A stretch of DNA of 64,000 bases from Cohnella laeviribosi DSM 21336 (lineage in GTDB: Bacteria; Bacillota; Bacilli; Paenibacillales; Paenibacillaceae). Within the stretch, counting starts at the first letter, position 1, and the number at the start of each line of letters is the position of its first letter. The translations under genes were made by a program, and so were the position numbers. Where the stretch lies: NCBI RefSeq assembly GCF_000378425.1, contig NZ_KB899824.1, forward strand, positions 1 through 64,000. Direction: 5' to 3'. Below the pieces are notes generated by a model. That model had not been told where the DNA came from and ran no database searches. It worked only from the letters and a program-made list of their open reading frames with translations. Below are positions 44,864 through 53,570 of the stretch, piece by piece.

Positions 44864-44893
44864 ATCATAACACTTTTATCCGGTTTTGGGCAA
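44864..44893 (-). promoter_or_regulatory. Sigma-A promoter of purR
   Basis: Minus strand: TTGCCC (44888-44893), 18-bp spacer, TATGAT (44864-44869). The A/T-rich ispE-purR gap upstream has no clear terminator for ispE, so some read-through is possible. Confidence 0.65.
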
Positions 44894-44934
44894 GGTGGGG
44901 GCATTTGGAATGATAATATATGTAACACAGTGCG

Positions 44935-45798
44935 TTATTTTAACCCTGTCAACATCCGAACGACATAGACTTCTTTGCAAAACCCGCGCAAGCCGTTGTA
45001 CAGCCTCGCCACCTTCGATTCTTTCGCGACAAGGCCGAAGACGGTCGGTCCGCTCCCCGACATCAGCACCCCGTCGGCGCCCAACTTCTCCATGACATTT
45101 TTGATTTGCCGGACTTCGGGATAACGATCCAGCGTTACGGTTTCAAGCACGTTGCCGAGCTGGCTGCAAACGTCCCGGAAGGACTTCCGGGCTATGGCAT
45201 CCAGCATGCCGGAAACGGACGGATGCTCCTTCAGCTCGCTTGCTTTTAGCCTTCCGTATACGTCGGCCGTCGATACGTTGATCGGAGGCTTCGCCAGTAC
45301 AACCCAGCACTGGGGCGGATTCGGGATCGTCTCCAGGATCTCTCCGCGCCCCCGGGCGATTGCGGTTCCTCCGCGGATGCAGAAAGGCACGTCGGAGCCC
45401 AGCTCGGCGCCGAGTTGCTCCAGCTCGCTCAGCGTAAGTCCCAAGTCCCACAGGCGGTTCAGTCCCCTTAGCGTCGCGGCCGCATCGCTGCTGCCGCCGG
45501 CAAGACCCGCGGCGACGGGGATATGCTTGTCCAAGTGAATATAGACGCCGCGTCTGACGTTGTACCGTTCCTTCAGCAAGCGCGCCGCCTGAAACGCCAA
45601 GTTCTTTTCGTCGAGAGGGATAAAGCCCGCGTAACTGGACAGCACGATCTGGTCGCGCGGCAGTTCGGACATTTCCAGACGATCCGCCAGGTCCACCATC
45701 GTCATGATCATCTCGACTTCATGGTAACCGTCTTCCCGCTTGCGAAGCACATCGAGCAATAAATTAATTTTGGCCGGAGCCTTTTCGTAAACTTTCAT
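44935..45798 (-). CDS. ispE: 4-diphosphocytidyl-2-C-methyl-D-erythritol kinase
   Basis: Phosphorylates CDP-methylerythritol in the MEP route to isoprenoids. It is a GHMP kinase of 287 residues from the ATG at 45798; the frame also offers start codons at 45801 and 45810, with AGGTGA just upstream. [25 protein letters not shown] opens the protein, the ATP loop is [15 protein letters not shown], and [11 protein letters not shown] closes it. Located between sspF and purR as in B. subtilis. Confidence 0.96.
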   Translation of the reverse strand: MKVYEKAPAKINLLLDVLRKREDGYHEVEMIMTMVDLADRLEMSELPRDQIVLSSYAGFIPLDEKNLAFQAARLLKERYNVRRGVYIHLDKHIPVAAGLAGGSSDAAATLRGLNRLWDLGLTLSELEQLGAELGSDVPFCIRGGTAIARGRGEILETIPNPPQCWVVLAKPPINVSTADVYGRLKASELKEHPSVSGMLDAIARKSFRDVCSQLGNVLETVTLDRYPEVRQIKNVMEKLGADGVLMSGSGPTVFGLVAKESKVARLYNGLRGFCKEVYVVRMLTGLK

Positions 45799-45969
45799 CA
45801 TGGTCATCACCTGTCGGCTAAAAACGGTTCGAAAGCTTTACATATTATAACAAACCCCCGGGTGAATTGCGATTTGCGGACTATCCAGGACTTCGGTCGC
45901 GGGAAACGGAAAGGAATCGATGCGGATAGAATCGGTGCGGATGCTTGCGAATACAGATACATACGAATC

Positions 45970-46016
45970 AAGACAGGGCGAACGGTCGTCCGGCACGGCC
46001 GCATTCGCCCTGTCTT
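45970..46016 (-). terminator. Long inverted repeat, probable terminator of sspF
   Basis: AAGACAGGGCGAA (45970-45982) and TTCGCCCTGTCTT (46004-46016) form a perfect 13-bp stem 14 bases after the sspF stop. The following minus-strand sequence is only moderately T-rich, so termination may be partial and ispE may be reached by read-through. Confidence 0.6.
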
Positions 46017-46029
46017 GTGGTTTTGCGCC

Positions 46030-46209
46030 TTATTGAGGCTTCCGGGATGCGGCCTGTTCGGCGATCTGAATTGCGCGCTTGACCATGTTCCCGGCATCCT
46101 TGGCGCGAATGCCGCCCCAGCCCTCCCGCTCGACCGTACCGTAGAACCCTAGGTCTTTGGCCAGTTCGGCTTTGAACTGTTCGGACATCGTGCTTCGTCT
46201 GCGGCCCAT
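46030..46209 (-). CDS. sspF: Small acid-soluble spore protein, SspF type
   Basis: A 59-residue protein that coats and protects DNA in the dormant spore. It reads [16 protein letters not shown] at the start, then [20 protein letters not shown] with the Glu used for GPR cleavage in alpha/beta SASPs, and [21 protein letters not shown] lies 7 bases before the ATG. A sigma-G-like -10 CATTCTA lies near 46259 but its -35 is poor. The position between veg and ispE is that of B. subtilis sspF. Confidence 0.95.
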   Translation of the reverse strand: MGRRRSTMSEQFKAELAKDLGFYGTVEREGWGGIRAKDAGNMVKRAIQIAEQAASRKPQ

Positions 46210-46359
46210 TGAAACGCCTCCTTAAGACAAGTGACGCCAATTCGGACGCCCGAATTTAGAATGCCCCGTTCGGGCGCAAGCGAATCTTTATCGGCCCCGC
46301 CATTGCAAAACGGACAACCACGCGCCTTAAGCGCATGATTGCCCGCTGTGAAAAACGTG

Positions 46360-46635
46360 TCAATGCGTCATAAAGTTGATGCGTACTTGGCCGTCGTCGT
46401 TGCAGACCATCACTTCCACGGATTCGGTCAGAATATCAGCGTAGCTATACGAAACCCGCTTGAAGGCATTCTGTTCCTGATCCAGCTTGACAATAAAAAC
46501 GGACGGGTAGATCTCTTCCAACACGCCGGTTCGTTCGACGGTTTTGCGGCGTCCACCATTGGCGCGGAGCATGATTCTGGAGCCAACGTGCGGTTCCAAA
46601 CTCCGCCTGATCTCCATAAGCGTGTTTTTAGCCAT
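46360..46635 (-). CDS. veg: Veg protein
   Basis: A 91-residue, SH3-like small basic protein. [38 protein letters not shown] and [29 protein letters not shown] match Veg throughout. In B. subtilis Veg stimulates biofilm matrix gene expression through SinR, and its promoter is one of the strongest vegetative ones. The promoter here is fully consensus, so high expression is expected. Confidence 0.97.
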   Translation of the reverse strand: MAKNTLMEIRRSLEPHVGSRIMLRANGGRRKTVERTGVLEEIYPSVFIVKLDQEQNAFKRVSYSYADILTESVEVMVCNDDGQVRINFMTH

Positions 46636-46662
46636 GATCCACTACCACCTCTTTCCCTGTAA

Positions 46663-46691
46663 ATTATAACTAAAAAGAGGCGATGTGTCAA
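46663..46691 (-). promoter_or_regulatory. Consensus sigma-A promoter of veg
   Basis: Minus strand: TTGACA (46686-46691), 17-bp spacer, TATAAT (46663-46668), both hexamers perfect, with A/T-rich sequence upstream. It matches the strength expected of the well-known Pveg. Confidence 0.93.
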
Positions 46692-46703
46692 ATAAGATGA
46701 TTA

Positions 46704-47585
46704 TTATATCAGCGATCCCGTTTTTTTGTCAATGGCGTTTTTCATGCTTGGAAGCCCAATCCGATATTTCCCCATCGTTTCAATGCCGCCGACTCCCTGA
46801 ATGCCGCTGATGGTATGCGAGATCACGTCGGCAATGTCGATCGTATCGCGAAAGGGAGTAAGGGCAGCCCGAACCGCTACATACACCGGATCAAGCGCAT
46901 GAATCATAATCCGGCCGGGAGAGCTGGCAAAATTAGCCCCTGCCGACAGAATGGCTTCGAAGTGGGATTGGCACGCTCCCGCGACAACCACGAGCGAATC
47001 GCGATGCTTTTCGTATTCCCTGGCCACGTACACCGCGCGGACAAAATTGACGGAGTTTTTGTAGCTGCTCAAATTTTGGTAATCTTTTCGATGCTTCAGC
47101 ACCCCGTCATGCCCCGTAATCACGACGATATCCGGCCTGACCTGCGGCAACAGACGCATAAGCACCTGGGGCATTTGCGATTCGTGGCAATAAGTGCCCT
47201 GCGCGGGAACGCCGAGCTGCGCGTAAACCGCCATGCTTTTCTTGAGGTAGTTCGAATCCCCGTCAAGATGAAGCACTTTGCCGGGCAGCTCGAAATAAGG
47301 CTCGCGCCGCAGCGGGCCTTGCTGCAGGGCGGGTGCGATCTTCGGTTTAAGCTGCGCCAGCTCCACCTTCATTCGCCGCAGCGTTTCATGGGTCTGAATG
47401 CGCGCTTGAAGCGTTCCTTCGAGCTCGTCCGGGTCTCGCACCGCGTGGAGATCATCGATCCTTGAATCGGCCAGCAGACGATAATCCGTCCCGCGCAGAA
47501 CCGCCAAGCGGCCGGATAGAGCCGCTATCCGGAACAGAATGTCTCCGCCGTACGATTTGCGGACGACCAGGTCACCCTGCTTCAT
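46704..47585 (-). CDS. yabG: Sporulation-specific protease YabG
   Basis: Cysteine-type protease that processes spore coat proteins in B. subtilis and cortex-lytic precursors in clostridia. The 293-residue protein shows GDLVVRKSYGGDILFRI at the start, YFELPGKVLHLDGDSNYLKK, VITGHDGV and VAGACQSHFEAI, with the conserved His/Cys blocks of the family. GAGGTGAT lies upstream of the ATG, and a candidate sigma-K promoter precedes it at the expected distance. Confidence 0.96.
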   Translation of the reverse strand: MKQGDLVVRKSYGGDILFRIAALSGRLAVLRGTDYRLLADSRIDDLHAVRDPDELEGTLQARIQTHETLRRMKVELAQLKPKIAPALQQGPLRREPYFELPGKVLHLDGDSNYLKKSMAVYAQLGVPAQGTYCHESQMPQVLMRLLPQVRPDIVVITGHDGVLKHRKDYQNLSSYKNSVNFVRAVYVAREYEKHRDSLVVVAGACQSHFEAILSAGANFASSPGRIMIHALDPVYVAVRAALTPFRDTIDIADVISHTISGIQGVGGIETMGKYRIGLPSMKNAIDKKTGSLI

Positions 47586-47606
47586 GGGCTAATCACCTCT
47601 TTCGTC

Positions 47607-47634
47607 TATCCTATGGAGGCGAATCCCGCATGGT
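47607..47634 (-). promoter_or_regulatory. Candidate sigma-K promoter of yabG
   Basis: Minus strand: AC (47633-47634), 17 bases, CATAGGATA (47607-47615), fitting the sigma-K pattern AC-N17-CATAnnnTA. The predicted start is about 15 bases before the yabG ATG. B. subtilis yabG is a sigma-K gene. Confidence 0.65.
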
Positions 47635-47696
47635 GCAGAGCGTCTGCAAAATGATTGCCGATCCCTTTCATGTTTGTTGGCGGCCGCATTTGGGGC

Positions 47697-48596
47697 TTAC
47701 TTCACCAATCCTGCTTCCGCAAGCGCGCCTTCGAGGCGGGCGAATTCGGCAAGCGAGAGCGTCTCGCCGCGCCGCTCGGGCGCAATGCCGGCGGCGCTCA
47801 GCACCTCCGCCAGCTCCGCTTTGCGATCCTTGCCGAAGAAGGCCGTCAGGTTGTTGTGCAGCGTCTTGCGCCGCTGCGCGAATGCGGCATGAACGATGCG
47901 GAAAAACCGCTCCTCGCTCGCCACTTCGACGGGCGGCTTGCTTCTGCGCTTCAACCGAATGACCGCCGACTCGACATTCGGCGCCGGGATGAAGGAACCC
48001 GGCGGCACGGTGCAGACGTATTCCGGCTCGCAATAATATTGAACGGCGATGCTGAGCGCGCCGTACTCTTTGCCCCCCGGAGCTGCGGCCATACGTTCGG
48101 CCACTTCCTTCTGCACCATCACGACGATCGATTCGACCGGCAGCTTGTCCTCGAGCAGCTTCATCACGATCGGCGTCGTCACGTAATACGGCAGGTTGGC
48201 GACCACGCTTACGCTTTCGCATTCGGCGAACCGTTCGTTCCACAAAGGCCGAAGATCGGCTTTCAGCACATCCGCGTGCAGCAGGGTGACATTGTCGTAG
48301 ATGGCGAGCACATCCCGCAGAATCGGAATGAGCCGGTCGTCGATTTCGACAGCCGCCACCTGTCCCGCCTCCTGCGCCAGCCGCTCCGTGAGCGCCCCGA
48401 TGCCCGGGCCGATTTCGAGCGCGCCTTTGGTCGGCCCCAAATCGGCTGCCGCGATGATCTTGTCCAAAATATTTTTGTCGATCAGAAAATTTTGTCCCAG
48501 GCTTTTCCGAAACGTAAATCCGTGCCTGCGAATAATTTCTTTGGTCCGGCTCGGAGTCGCGATAGCGGCTCCGCTGCGGACGACGCTTTTGTCCAT
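47697..48596 (-). CDS. rsmA: 16S rRNA (adenine1518/1519-N6)-dimethyltransferase
   Basis: Dimethylates two adjacent adenines in helix 45 of 16S rRNA (KsgA). The 299-residue Rossmann methyltransferase has [17 protein letters not shown], the SAM motif [14 protein letters not shown], and the target-base motif [12 protein letters not shown] (NLPY). It lies 6 bases downstream of rnmV, and the pair is conserved in Firmicutes. Confidence 0.97.
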   Translation of the reverse strand: MDKSVVRSGAAIATPSRTKEIIRRHGFTFRKSLGQNFLIDKNILDKIIAAADLGPTKGALEIGPGIGALTERLAQEAGQVAAVEIDDRLIPILRDVLAIYDNVTLLHADVLKADLRPLWNERFAECESVSVVANLPYYVTTPIVMKLLEDKLPVESIVVMVQKEVAERMAAAPGGKEYGALSIAVQYYCEPEYVCTVPPGSFIPAPNVESAVIRLKRRSKPPVEVASEERFFRIVHAAFAQRRKTLHNNLTAFFGKDRKAELAEVLSAAGIAPERRGETLSLAEFARLEGALAEAGLVK

Positions 48597-48602
48597 AGCC
48601 GT

Positions 48603-49157
48603 CTACAATCCTTCCCGCTCCAGCTGCGATAACGCGCTTGCGAACTCCTCACGCGTAATGCGGAACATTACGCAGCGCTTGTAAAACTGTTTGCCGTTCG
48701 CGTATCCGATACCGAGCAGCTCGCCCATCCGCCGGCGGCGCTGCGCGGCCGAACCGTGAACGATCAGCCCCGCCTCCAACAGATCGGTCCAGGCGATTTC
48801 CGGCTCGTCGCCCTTCTCCGGCGCCTCTCCGCTGCGGGCCTTAGCGAGCGCCTGCCGGATCGCTTCGTCGGTTGCGTGCTCGACGCCGATCCCGTCCTTG
48901 CCGCGGGCTTCGGCCCGGGTCAGAAACGCGTGCTTGCAATCCGGAATCCGCTCGGCGATGATTTTGCGAATCCGCTCGCCCGGCACGTCCGGATCCGTAA
49001 ACACGATGACGCCTCGGCGCTTGTGCGCCAGCTCGATTCGGCGGAGGACGTCTTCGCCGATCGCCGATCCCCCGGTCTCGATCGTCTCGGCCGAAACCGC
49101 GCGCCGGATGGCGGCCGTATCGTCTTTTCCCTCCACCACAATGACTTCTCGAATCAT
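48603..49157 (-). CDS. rnmV: Ribonuclease M5
   Basis: Final maturation of 5S rRNA. From the ATG at 49157 it has 184 residues: a Toprim domain with VVEGKDDTAAIRRAV near residue 6-20 and the metal-binding VFTDPDVPGERIRKII, then GVEHATDEAIRQAL and the DUF4093-type C-terminus. The frame extends to 49250 without a usable start. It pairs with rsmA downstream. Confidence 0.96.
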   Translation of the reverse strand: MIREVIVVEGKDDTAAIRRAVSAETIETGGSAIGEDVLRRIELAHKRRGVIVFTDPDVPGERIRKIIAERIPDCKHAFLTRAEARGKDGIGVEHATDEAIRQALAKARSGEAPEKGDEPEIAWTDLLEAGLIVHGSAAQRRRRMGELLGIGYANGKQFYKRCVMFRITREEFASALSQLEREGL

Positions 49158-49304
49158 GTTTTGCCATTCCGCCTTCTTCGTATCCCGTATAAATGCAACA
49201 AATCTTATTATAACCGAGAACGGGATCGTGCCGCATGCCGGCGGATGCATCGGTCCTAATGCGTCGCATCGTCACCGCGACACCGGCCCCCGTCCCCGAA
49301 ATTG

Positions 49305-49331
49305 CAAAAAGAAGGGGCGTAACGCCCCTTC
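49305..49331 (-). terminator. Intrinsic terminator of yabE
   Basis: Minus strand: GAAGGGGCG, loop TTA, CGCCCCTTC, then TTTTTG, about 125 bases after the yabE stop. Confidence 0.92.
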
Positions 49332-49456
49332 CACTATCATTGCCGCTGTATTTCGCATATGCTGCGGACGCGTCCCGCGGTTGGCATCCCCGATCGACGC
49401 ATCCCGATATCGGCCCGATCCGCGGCTCCGGTTCGGATCGGCTTCAAGCCTGGCGA

Positions 49457-50599
49457 TCAGCTCGCCGACGGCTTGACAGGTCCGATCACATATACCGTAT
49501 ATCCGCTTCTCGCGCCGAATTTGTTGGCATATTTCTCGCTGTCGAAATACACATCGATTTTTTTCCCTTTGATGGCGCTGCCGGTATCTTCGGCACGGCG
49601 GAAGCCGATGCCTTCGATGTAAACCCACCAGCCGAGTGGGATCACATCGGGGTCGACGGCAATCGTCCGCCCTTCCTCCACCTTCGTGCCGGATGCGGTA
49701 ATGCCGTAGCCCTCGTCTCCGACATCTTTGCCTGTGGAAGCCGGACCGGCCGAATAAGCGGTCAGCTTGACGTTTTTCAGCACGCGCTTGACCTTGACCG
49801 ACTGTCCGTTAAGCTTGACGATGTTGTTCGCATCGTACGACATGATCTTGACTTCCGGCGCTTTTTTCTTGGTGCCGACCGCCACGACCTTCTGCACGGC
49901 CGGTTTTGCCACCGTCTTGGAAATCAACTGGTCGCTGACCAGACGGCCGTCTACATAAACGCGCTCGAACTTTTTGACCAGCAAGCCTTCCCTACCGGAT
50001 TGAACGACTTTTTTCTTACCTTCGAGCAACGTGCCGTCCTTCTTCTCAACGATCGTGAAGGTGACCGGATGCTTCGTCTCCACGATCTCTTTTTTCACTC
50101 GCAGCACTTGAATGGTCATACCGTCCGTTATCGGCGTCGTCGGACCGGGATAAACCCGATCGTTCGCCGAAAGCGTGATGTTCGCTGCCCGCAGCACATC
50201 CCGAACGGTATCTGCGGTTGTATATCGGATTTCCTTTTTTCCGTCTGCCTGCAACGTAATGCGGGCCGCACGCGTAATCGCGATCGTGCTGCCTTCTTCC
50301 AGCTTGGCATCGAGCGGTTGGGAGATTTCATCTTGCGGGCCGATGACGATATTATGCTCCGAAAGAAGCGATCGCACATCGGAGACTTTGGTTTTGATAA
50401 CGGTTGTCTTCCCGCCGTCCACAACGGTCACGCTTCTTGCGGACGCGTCGTGTAGCAGCAATAAGAACAAGATGGTCATAGCAAAAGAGAGAATTGCGCT
50501 GAGGAGAATCAAACGCAAATGCTCATGCTTCCATCGCGCTGCGAAAAGCTTGCCGGTCGGTCGTGGATCATGGGTGTTCCCGACAGGAACAGTTCCCAT
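49457..50599 (-). CDS. yabE: Cell-wall 3D-domain protein YabE (G5/DUF348)
   Basis: Predicted secreted or membrane-anchored wall lytic factor related to resuscitation-promoting factors. The 380-residue protein has a cytoplasmic start, one membrane segment (about 29-48), three DUF348 repeats (about 54-215), a G5 domain (about 170-245; VTFTIVEKKDGTLLEGKKKVVQ) and a C-terminal 3D domain with the three conserved Asp in EGRTIAVDPDVIPLG, RRAEDTGSAIKG and KIDVYF. AAGGAGGA lies 8 bases before the ATG. A c-di-AMP riboswitch and terminator stand in its leader. Confidence 0.95.
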   Translation of the reverse strand: MGTVPVGNTHDPRPTGKLFAARWKHEHLRLILLSAILSFAMTILFLLLLHDASARSVTVVDGGKTTVIKTKVSDVRSLLSEHNIVIGPQDEISQPLDAKLEEGSTIAITRAARITLQADGKKEIRYTTADTVRDVLRAANITLSANDRVYPGPTTPITDGMTIQVLRVKKEIVETKHPVTFTIVEKKDGTLLEGKKKVVQSGREGLLVKKFERVYVDGRLVSDQLISKTVAKPAVQKVVAVGTKKKAPEVKIMSYDANNIVKLNGQSVKVKRVLKNVKLTAYSAGPASTGKDVGDEGYGITASGTKVEEGRTIAVDPDVIPLGWWVYIEGIGFRRAEDTGSAIKGKKIDVYFDSEKYANKFGARSGYTVYVIGPVKPSAS

Positions 50600-50796
50600 T
50601 TTCTCGTTCCTCCTTCATAGCCCCGCCGTCGACTGTTACGCATGACTTCGTCTGACGCGACTATCCTTTTTTGATAACGGCGCAATGCTTCGCGCGAAGC
50701 GGCATTCGCACGGAAGACGCGCGCCGTCCTGACCAGTGAAGGTCTCACCTTGTGGCTGAAACCATTCGCCCTTTTTGTTACACCGAAAACGGACAA

Positions 50797-50833
50797 CAAA
50801 AAAAGCCGACGGACAGAGGATCTGTTCGTGGCT
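50797..50833 (-). terminator. Riboswitch-controlled terminator in the yabE leader
   Basis: Minus strand: AGCC-ACG-(AA)-CAGA pairs with TCTG-(C)-CGT-(C)-GGCT and is followed by TTTTTTTG. It lies directly downstream of the c-di-AMP aptamer and about 200 bases before yabE, the expected place for a switch-off expression platform. Confidence 0.8.
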
Positions 50834-50868
50834 TCCGCTTGCGGCAACTAAAGGGAAATGGGCAGCAC

Positions 50869-51062
50869 GAGATGACCTCTCTCTCATACGCTTGCGAGGT
50901 TAGCTGTCGGGTTCGGACCTCGAGAGTAGCCCTATTCGCTTTGAAGCGAAATTCACCCCAAGATTGCTCGTCCGCCGAAGCCGTGTTCTGGCAATCGTAC
51001 ACAACTTCCGCGTCGGGTCCCCCGCTCTCCTTGCGGAGATTCAGCGCACTGGAAAAGGGATG
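50869..51062 (-). promoter_or_regulatory. c-di-AMP riboswitch (ydaO-yuaA type) of yabE
   Basis: The minus strand carries the conserved ydaO-yuaA blocks in order: CGCTGAATCTCCGC (51033-51046), AGCGGGGGACCCGACG, TTGGGGTGAAT (near 50951-50961), AGGGCTACTCT (50923-50933), GTCCGAACCCG (50908-50918) and CAGCTAACCTCGCAAGCG (50889-50906). An intrinsic terminator follows and a promoter precedes it. Riboswitches of this class bind c-di-AMP and turn wall-hydrolase, osmolyte and K+ transport genes off; here the target is yabE. Confidence 0.94.
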
Positions 51063-51085
51063 CCATATTCAAACTCTTGGAATTG

Positions 51086-51115
51086 ATCATAACCTCTTGG
51101 CGGCGAAGGTGTAAA
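51086..51115 (-). promoter_or_regulatory. Promoter of the riboswitch-yabE transcript
   Basis: Minus strand: TTTACA (51110-51115), 18-bp spacer, TATGAT (51086-51091), with the start placed just before the aptamer. The rest of the gap to tatD (51116-51235) is A/T-rich and holds only a weak TTTTCCG/CGGAAAA hairpin. Confidence 0.7.
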
Positions 51116-51235
51116 GAAGGCGTAAAGAGCGAATTTCTCCATTTTCCGGCGGAAAAAGCTCTGTTTTTTGAATTTTATCGAGCCGAGTCCAGTTTTTTCT
51201 GACAATAGGTTTATTTTTCTCGAAATGTTACCGTT

Positions 51236-52009
51236 TTATCTCGCAAGTCCCAAACAGGTGCGGCTATTTAAGGATGTTAAATTAGCAAATTCTTCCACTG
51301 TTTTCCCTTTTATTTCCGCTCCTGCCTCCGCTACGAAACGCACATATGCGGACTCGTTTCGCTTCCCTCGATAGGGGTGGGGGGTAAGGTAAGGCGCGTC
51401 GGTTTCAATCAAAATCCGGTCGTCCGGAACCTTCGCCAGCACCTCTTTGGGCACCCTTGCGTTTTTGAACGTGACCGGTCCGCCAAACGAAATATAGAAA
51501 TTCATGTCGAGACATTGCTTCGCGATCTCCCAGCTTCCGGAAAAACAATGCATGATGCCGCCTACCTCGGACGCCCCCTCTTCCTTCAGCAGACGGACGA
51601 CATCCTCGTGCGCGTCACGATTGTGGATGACGATCGGTTTTTTGAGCCGCTTGGCCAGACGGATTTGCTCCCGGAACACGGTGTGCTGGATTTCTTTAGG
51701 GGACGTGTCCCAATAGTAATCGAGCCCGATTTCGCCAATGGCGACCACTTTCGGATGCGCGCACAGCCGCTCGATCCATGCCAGATCCTCTTCCAGTCTC
51801 ATGTCGATCGCATCCGTCGGATGCCAGCCTACGGCCGCATAAATAAACGGGTATTGTTCCGCCAGCGCCATGGTGGTCGGAATCGTTTCACGGTTGAAGC
51901 CGATGTTGACGATGATATCCACGCCAGCCTCGCGCGCGCGGGCGATGACTTCCGCGCGGTCGTTGTCGAATTTGGGGGAGTCGAGATGAGCGTGTGTGTC
52001 GATAAGCAT
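51236..52009 (-). CDS. tatD: TatD-family metal-dependent deoxyribonuclease
   Basis: Amidohydrolase-fold nuclease of 257 residues, acting on DNA ends or D-aminoacyl-tRNA in characterised members. MLIDTHAHLD holds the HxH metal ligands, GEIGLDYYW the bridging Glu, KPIVIHNRDAHED and MHCFSG further His, and LIETDAPYL the Asp. The ATG at 52009 has AGGAGA 11 bases upstream. The last residues (NSRTCLGLAR) are a slightly unusual version of the normal NAKRLF.L ending. Confidence 0.95.
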   Translation of the reverse strand: MLIDTHAHLDSPKFDNDRAEVIARAREAGVDIIVNIGFNRETIPTTMALAEQYPFIYAAVGWHPTDAIDMRLEEDLAWIERLCAHPKVVAIGEIGLDYYWDTSPKEIQHTVFREQIRLAKRLKKPIVIHNRDAHEDVVRLLKEEGASEVGGIMHCFSGSWEIAKQCLDMNFYISFGGPVTFKNARVPKEVLAKVPDDRILIETDAPYLTPHPYRGKRNESAYVRFVAEAGAEIKGKTVEEFANLTSLNSRTCLGLAR

Positions 52010-52031
52010 AGCGTAATTTGTCTCCTTCGGT

Positions 52032-53324
52032 TTAAATTCCAAAAAGCTCGCGGGTTTCCGGCTTAAGCGCCGGCGCCTTTTTGCTGACCTCGTCTGCGGG
52101 ATAGTACAGATAGTATTGTCCCCGGTGCAGCCCGGTAATGGAGCGGATAATGTCCGATTTGACCGAAATTTCCGTCAGCCTTTCCTTGGAATCCAGCAGC
52201 AAAATCGGCGGTTTTTCCGCCCCGTCCGGCTCCGCTCCCGGTTTATAGACGTCATACGGAAGATCGACAGGGGTATCGGCTTCCAGGTGATACTCGGGGT
52301 GAAGGCCGGCTTCCGCCCATTCGCCGCGAAGGCGCTCGATCAAGGCATCGTCCCGTTGATCCAGCGAGATGTATTTGTAGAGCCGGCGGTTTAAAAAACG
52401 CGAACAAAGGTCGGCAAGCAATTCGTCCCGCTCCTTCGTCCATTGTCCGAACGTCGTCTGCACCATGGCTTCGTCCACCGCCAAATACGATTCGACCGTA
52501 AGCGTGCCTTCGAACAGTTGCCGAAGCTGCGGCAGCAGGAACGCGAAGCGGTAGCCGGATTGGAACAGCTCTTTCGCCCTGCGGAAAATTTGCCTTAAGA
52601 CGATCTCCGAACTCCGGGTCACGGGGTGAAAATAAACCTGCCAATACATTTGATACCGGGACATCAAGTAATCCTCAACGGCGTGCATCCCGCTTTCCTT
52701 GACGACAATGCGGCCCTGGAACGGCCGGAGCACGCGCAGAATCCGGTCGAGATCGAACGTGCCGTAATGGACGCCGGTAAAGTAGGCGTCCCGAAGCAAA
52801 TAATCCATGCGGTCGGCATCCATTTGGCTCGAGACGAGGCTGATTACGATCTGCTTGTCGTAATCCTTGCGGATGACGGCCGCCACCCGCTCGGGAAAAT
52901 CGTCCCCGACTTCCCTCAATATCCGGTTGATATTCGTGTCGCCGAGGATAATGTCGCAAGACCATTTCTCATGATCGTTACCGAATACCTGTTCGATCGA
53001 GTGCGAAAAGGGGCCGTGTCCGATATCGTGCAGTAAAGCCGCGCACAAACAGACCAGATTCTCCTCTTGCGGCCAATCGAGATAGCGGTTCCGTTCAAAT
53101 TGGCTTATAATTTTTCTCGTAATTTCATACACGCCGAGCGAATGCGAGAATCGGCTGTGTTCCGCACCGTGGAAGGTCAAATAGGTCGTGCCCAGCTGCC
53201 GGATGCGCCGCAACCTCTGGAATTCCGGTGTATTGATCAACTTCCAGATCGTCTGGTCTTGCACATAAATCGAATGGTGAACCGGATCTTTAAACACCTT
53301 TTCCTCTTCCAACCGACGGCTCAT
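52032..53324 (-). CDS. HD-domain phosphohydrolase (YwfO-like)
   Basis: A 430-residue dNTPase-like HD protein. The metal motif is complete: HSRFSHSLGV (His), then ALLHDIGHGPFSHSIE (His-Asp) and the later SQMDADRMDYLLRD with the final Asp. The start at 53324 has GGAGG 8 bases upstream. The nucleotide substrate is unknown. It lies where B. subtilis has metS between abrB and tatD. A perfect 0A box (TGTCGAA, 53374-53380) stands upstream, but no convincing promoter was found. Confidence 0.9.
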   Translation of the reverse strand: MSRRLEEEKVFKDPVHHSIYVQDQTIWKLINTPEFQRLRRIRQLGTTYLTFHGAEHSRFSHSLGVYEITRKIISQFERNRYLDWPQEENLVCLCAALLHDIGHGPFSHSIEQVFGNDHEKWSCDIILGDTNINRILREVGDDFPERVAAVIRKDYDKQIVISLVSSQMDADRMDYLLRDAYFTGVHYGTFDLDRILRVLRPFQGRIVVKESGMHAVEDYLMSRYQMYWQVYFHPVTRSSEIVLRQIFRRAKELFQSGYRFAFLLPQLRQLFEGTLTVESYLAVDEAMVQTTFGQWTKERDELLADLCSRFLNRRLYKYISLDQRDDALIERLRGEWAEAGLHPEYHLEADTPVDLPYDVYKPGAEPDGAEKPPILLLDSKERLTEISVKSDIIRSITGLHRGQYYLYYPADEVSKKAPALKPETRELFGI

Positions 53325-53373
53325 CGACAGCACCTCCATTAAATGTCATCATCCGACATTCCGCCAAGATAAA

Positions 53374-53380
53374 TGTCGAA
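53374..53380 (+). promoter_or_regulatory. 0A-box-like site upstream of the HD hydrolase
   Basis: TGTCGAA, a perfect match to TGNCGAA, lies 50 bases before the HD gene and 270 before abrB, next to a second partial copy (TGTCGGA on the minus strand near 53351-53357). A single heptamer can occur by chance. Confidence 0.4.
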
Positions 53381-53518
53381 TTTTGTCTAATTATTTATCG
53401 AAACCCGATTTCGTCGTTTCTTCCGAAATAATTCGCCGTTATCGTTGCCATTCCCCTATAAAACAAGTATTATCAAGCAATATTATGATTAAAAATCTCA
53501 AATCCGCGATTTATTTGG

Positions 53519-53547
53519 TTGACTTAAATGGGAATGGTTGGTATGAT
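53519..53547 (+). promoter_or_regulatory. Sigma-A promoter of abrB
   Basis: TTGACT (53519-53524), 17-bp spacer, TATGAT (53542-53547). The start is near 53554, about 95 bases before the coding region. The rest of the divergent gap (53340-53518) is A/T-rich and holds no gene. Confidence 0.85.
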
Positions 53548-53570
53548 AATAATCGACAATTCGGGAAAAA

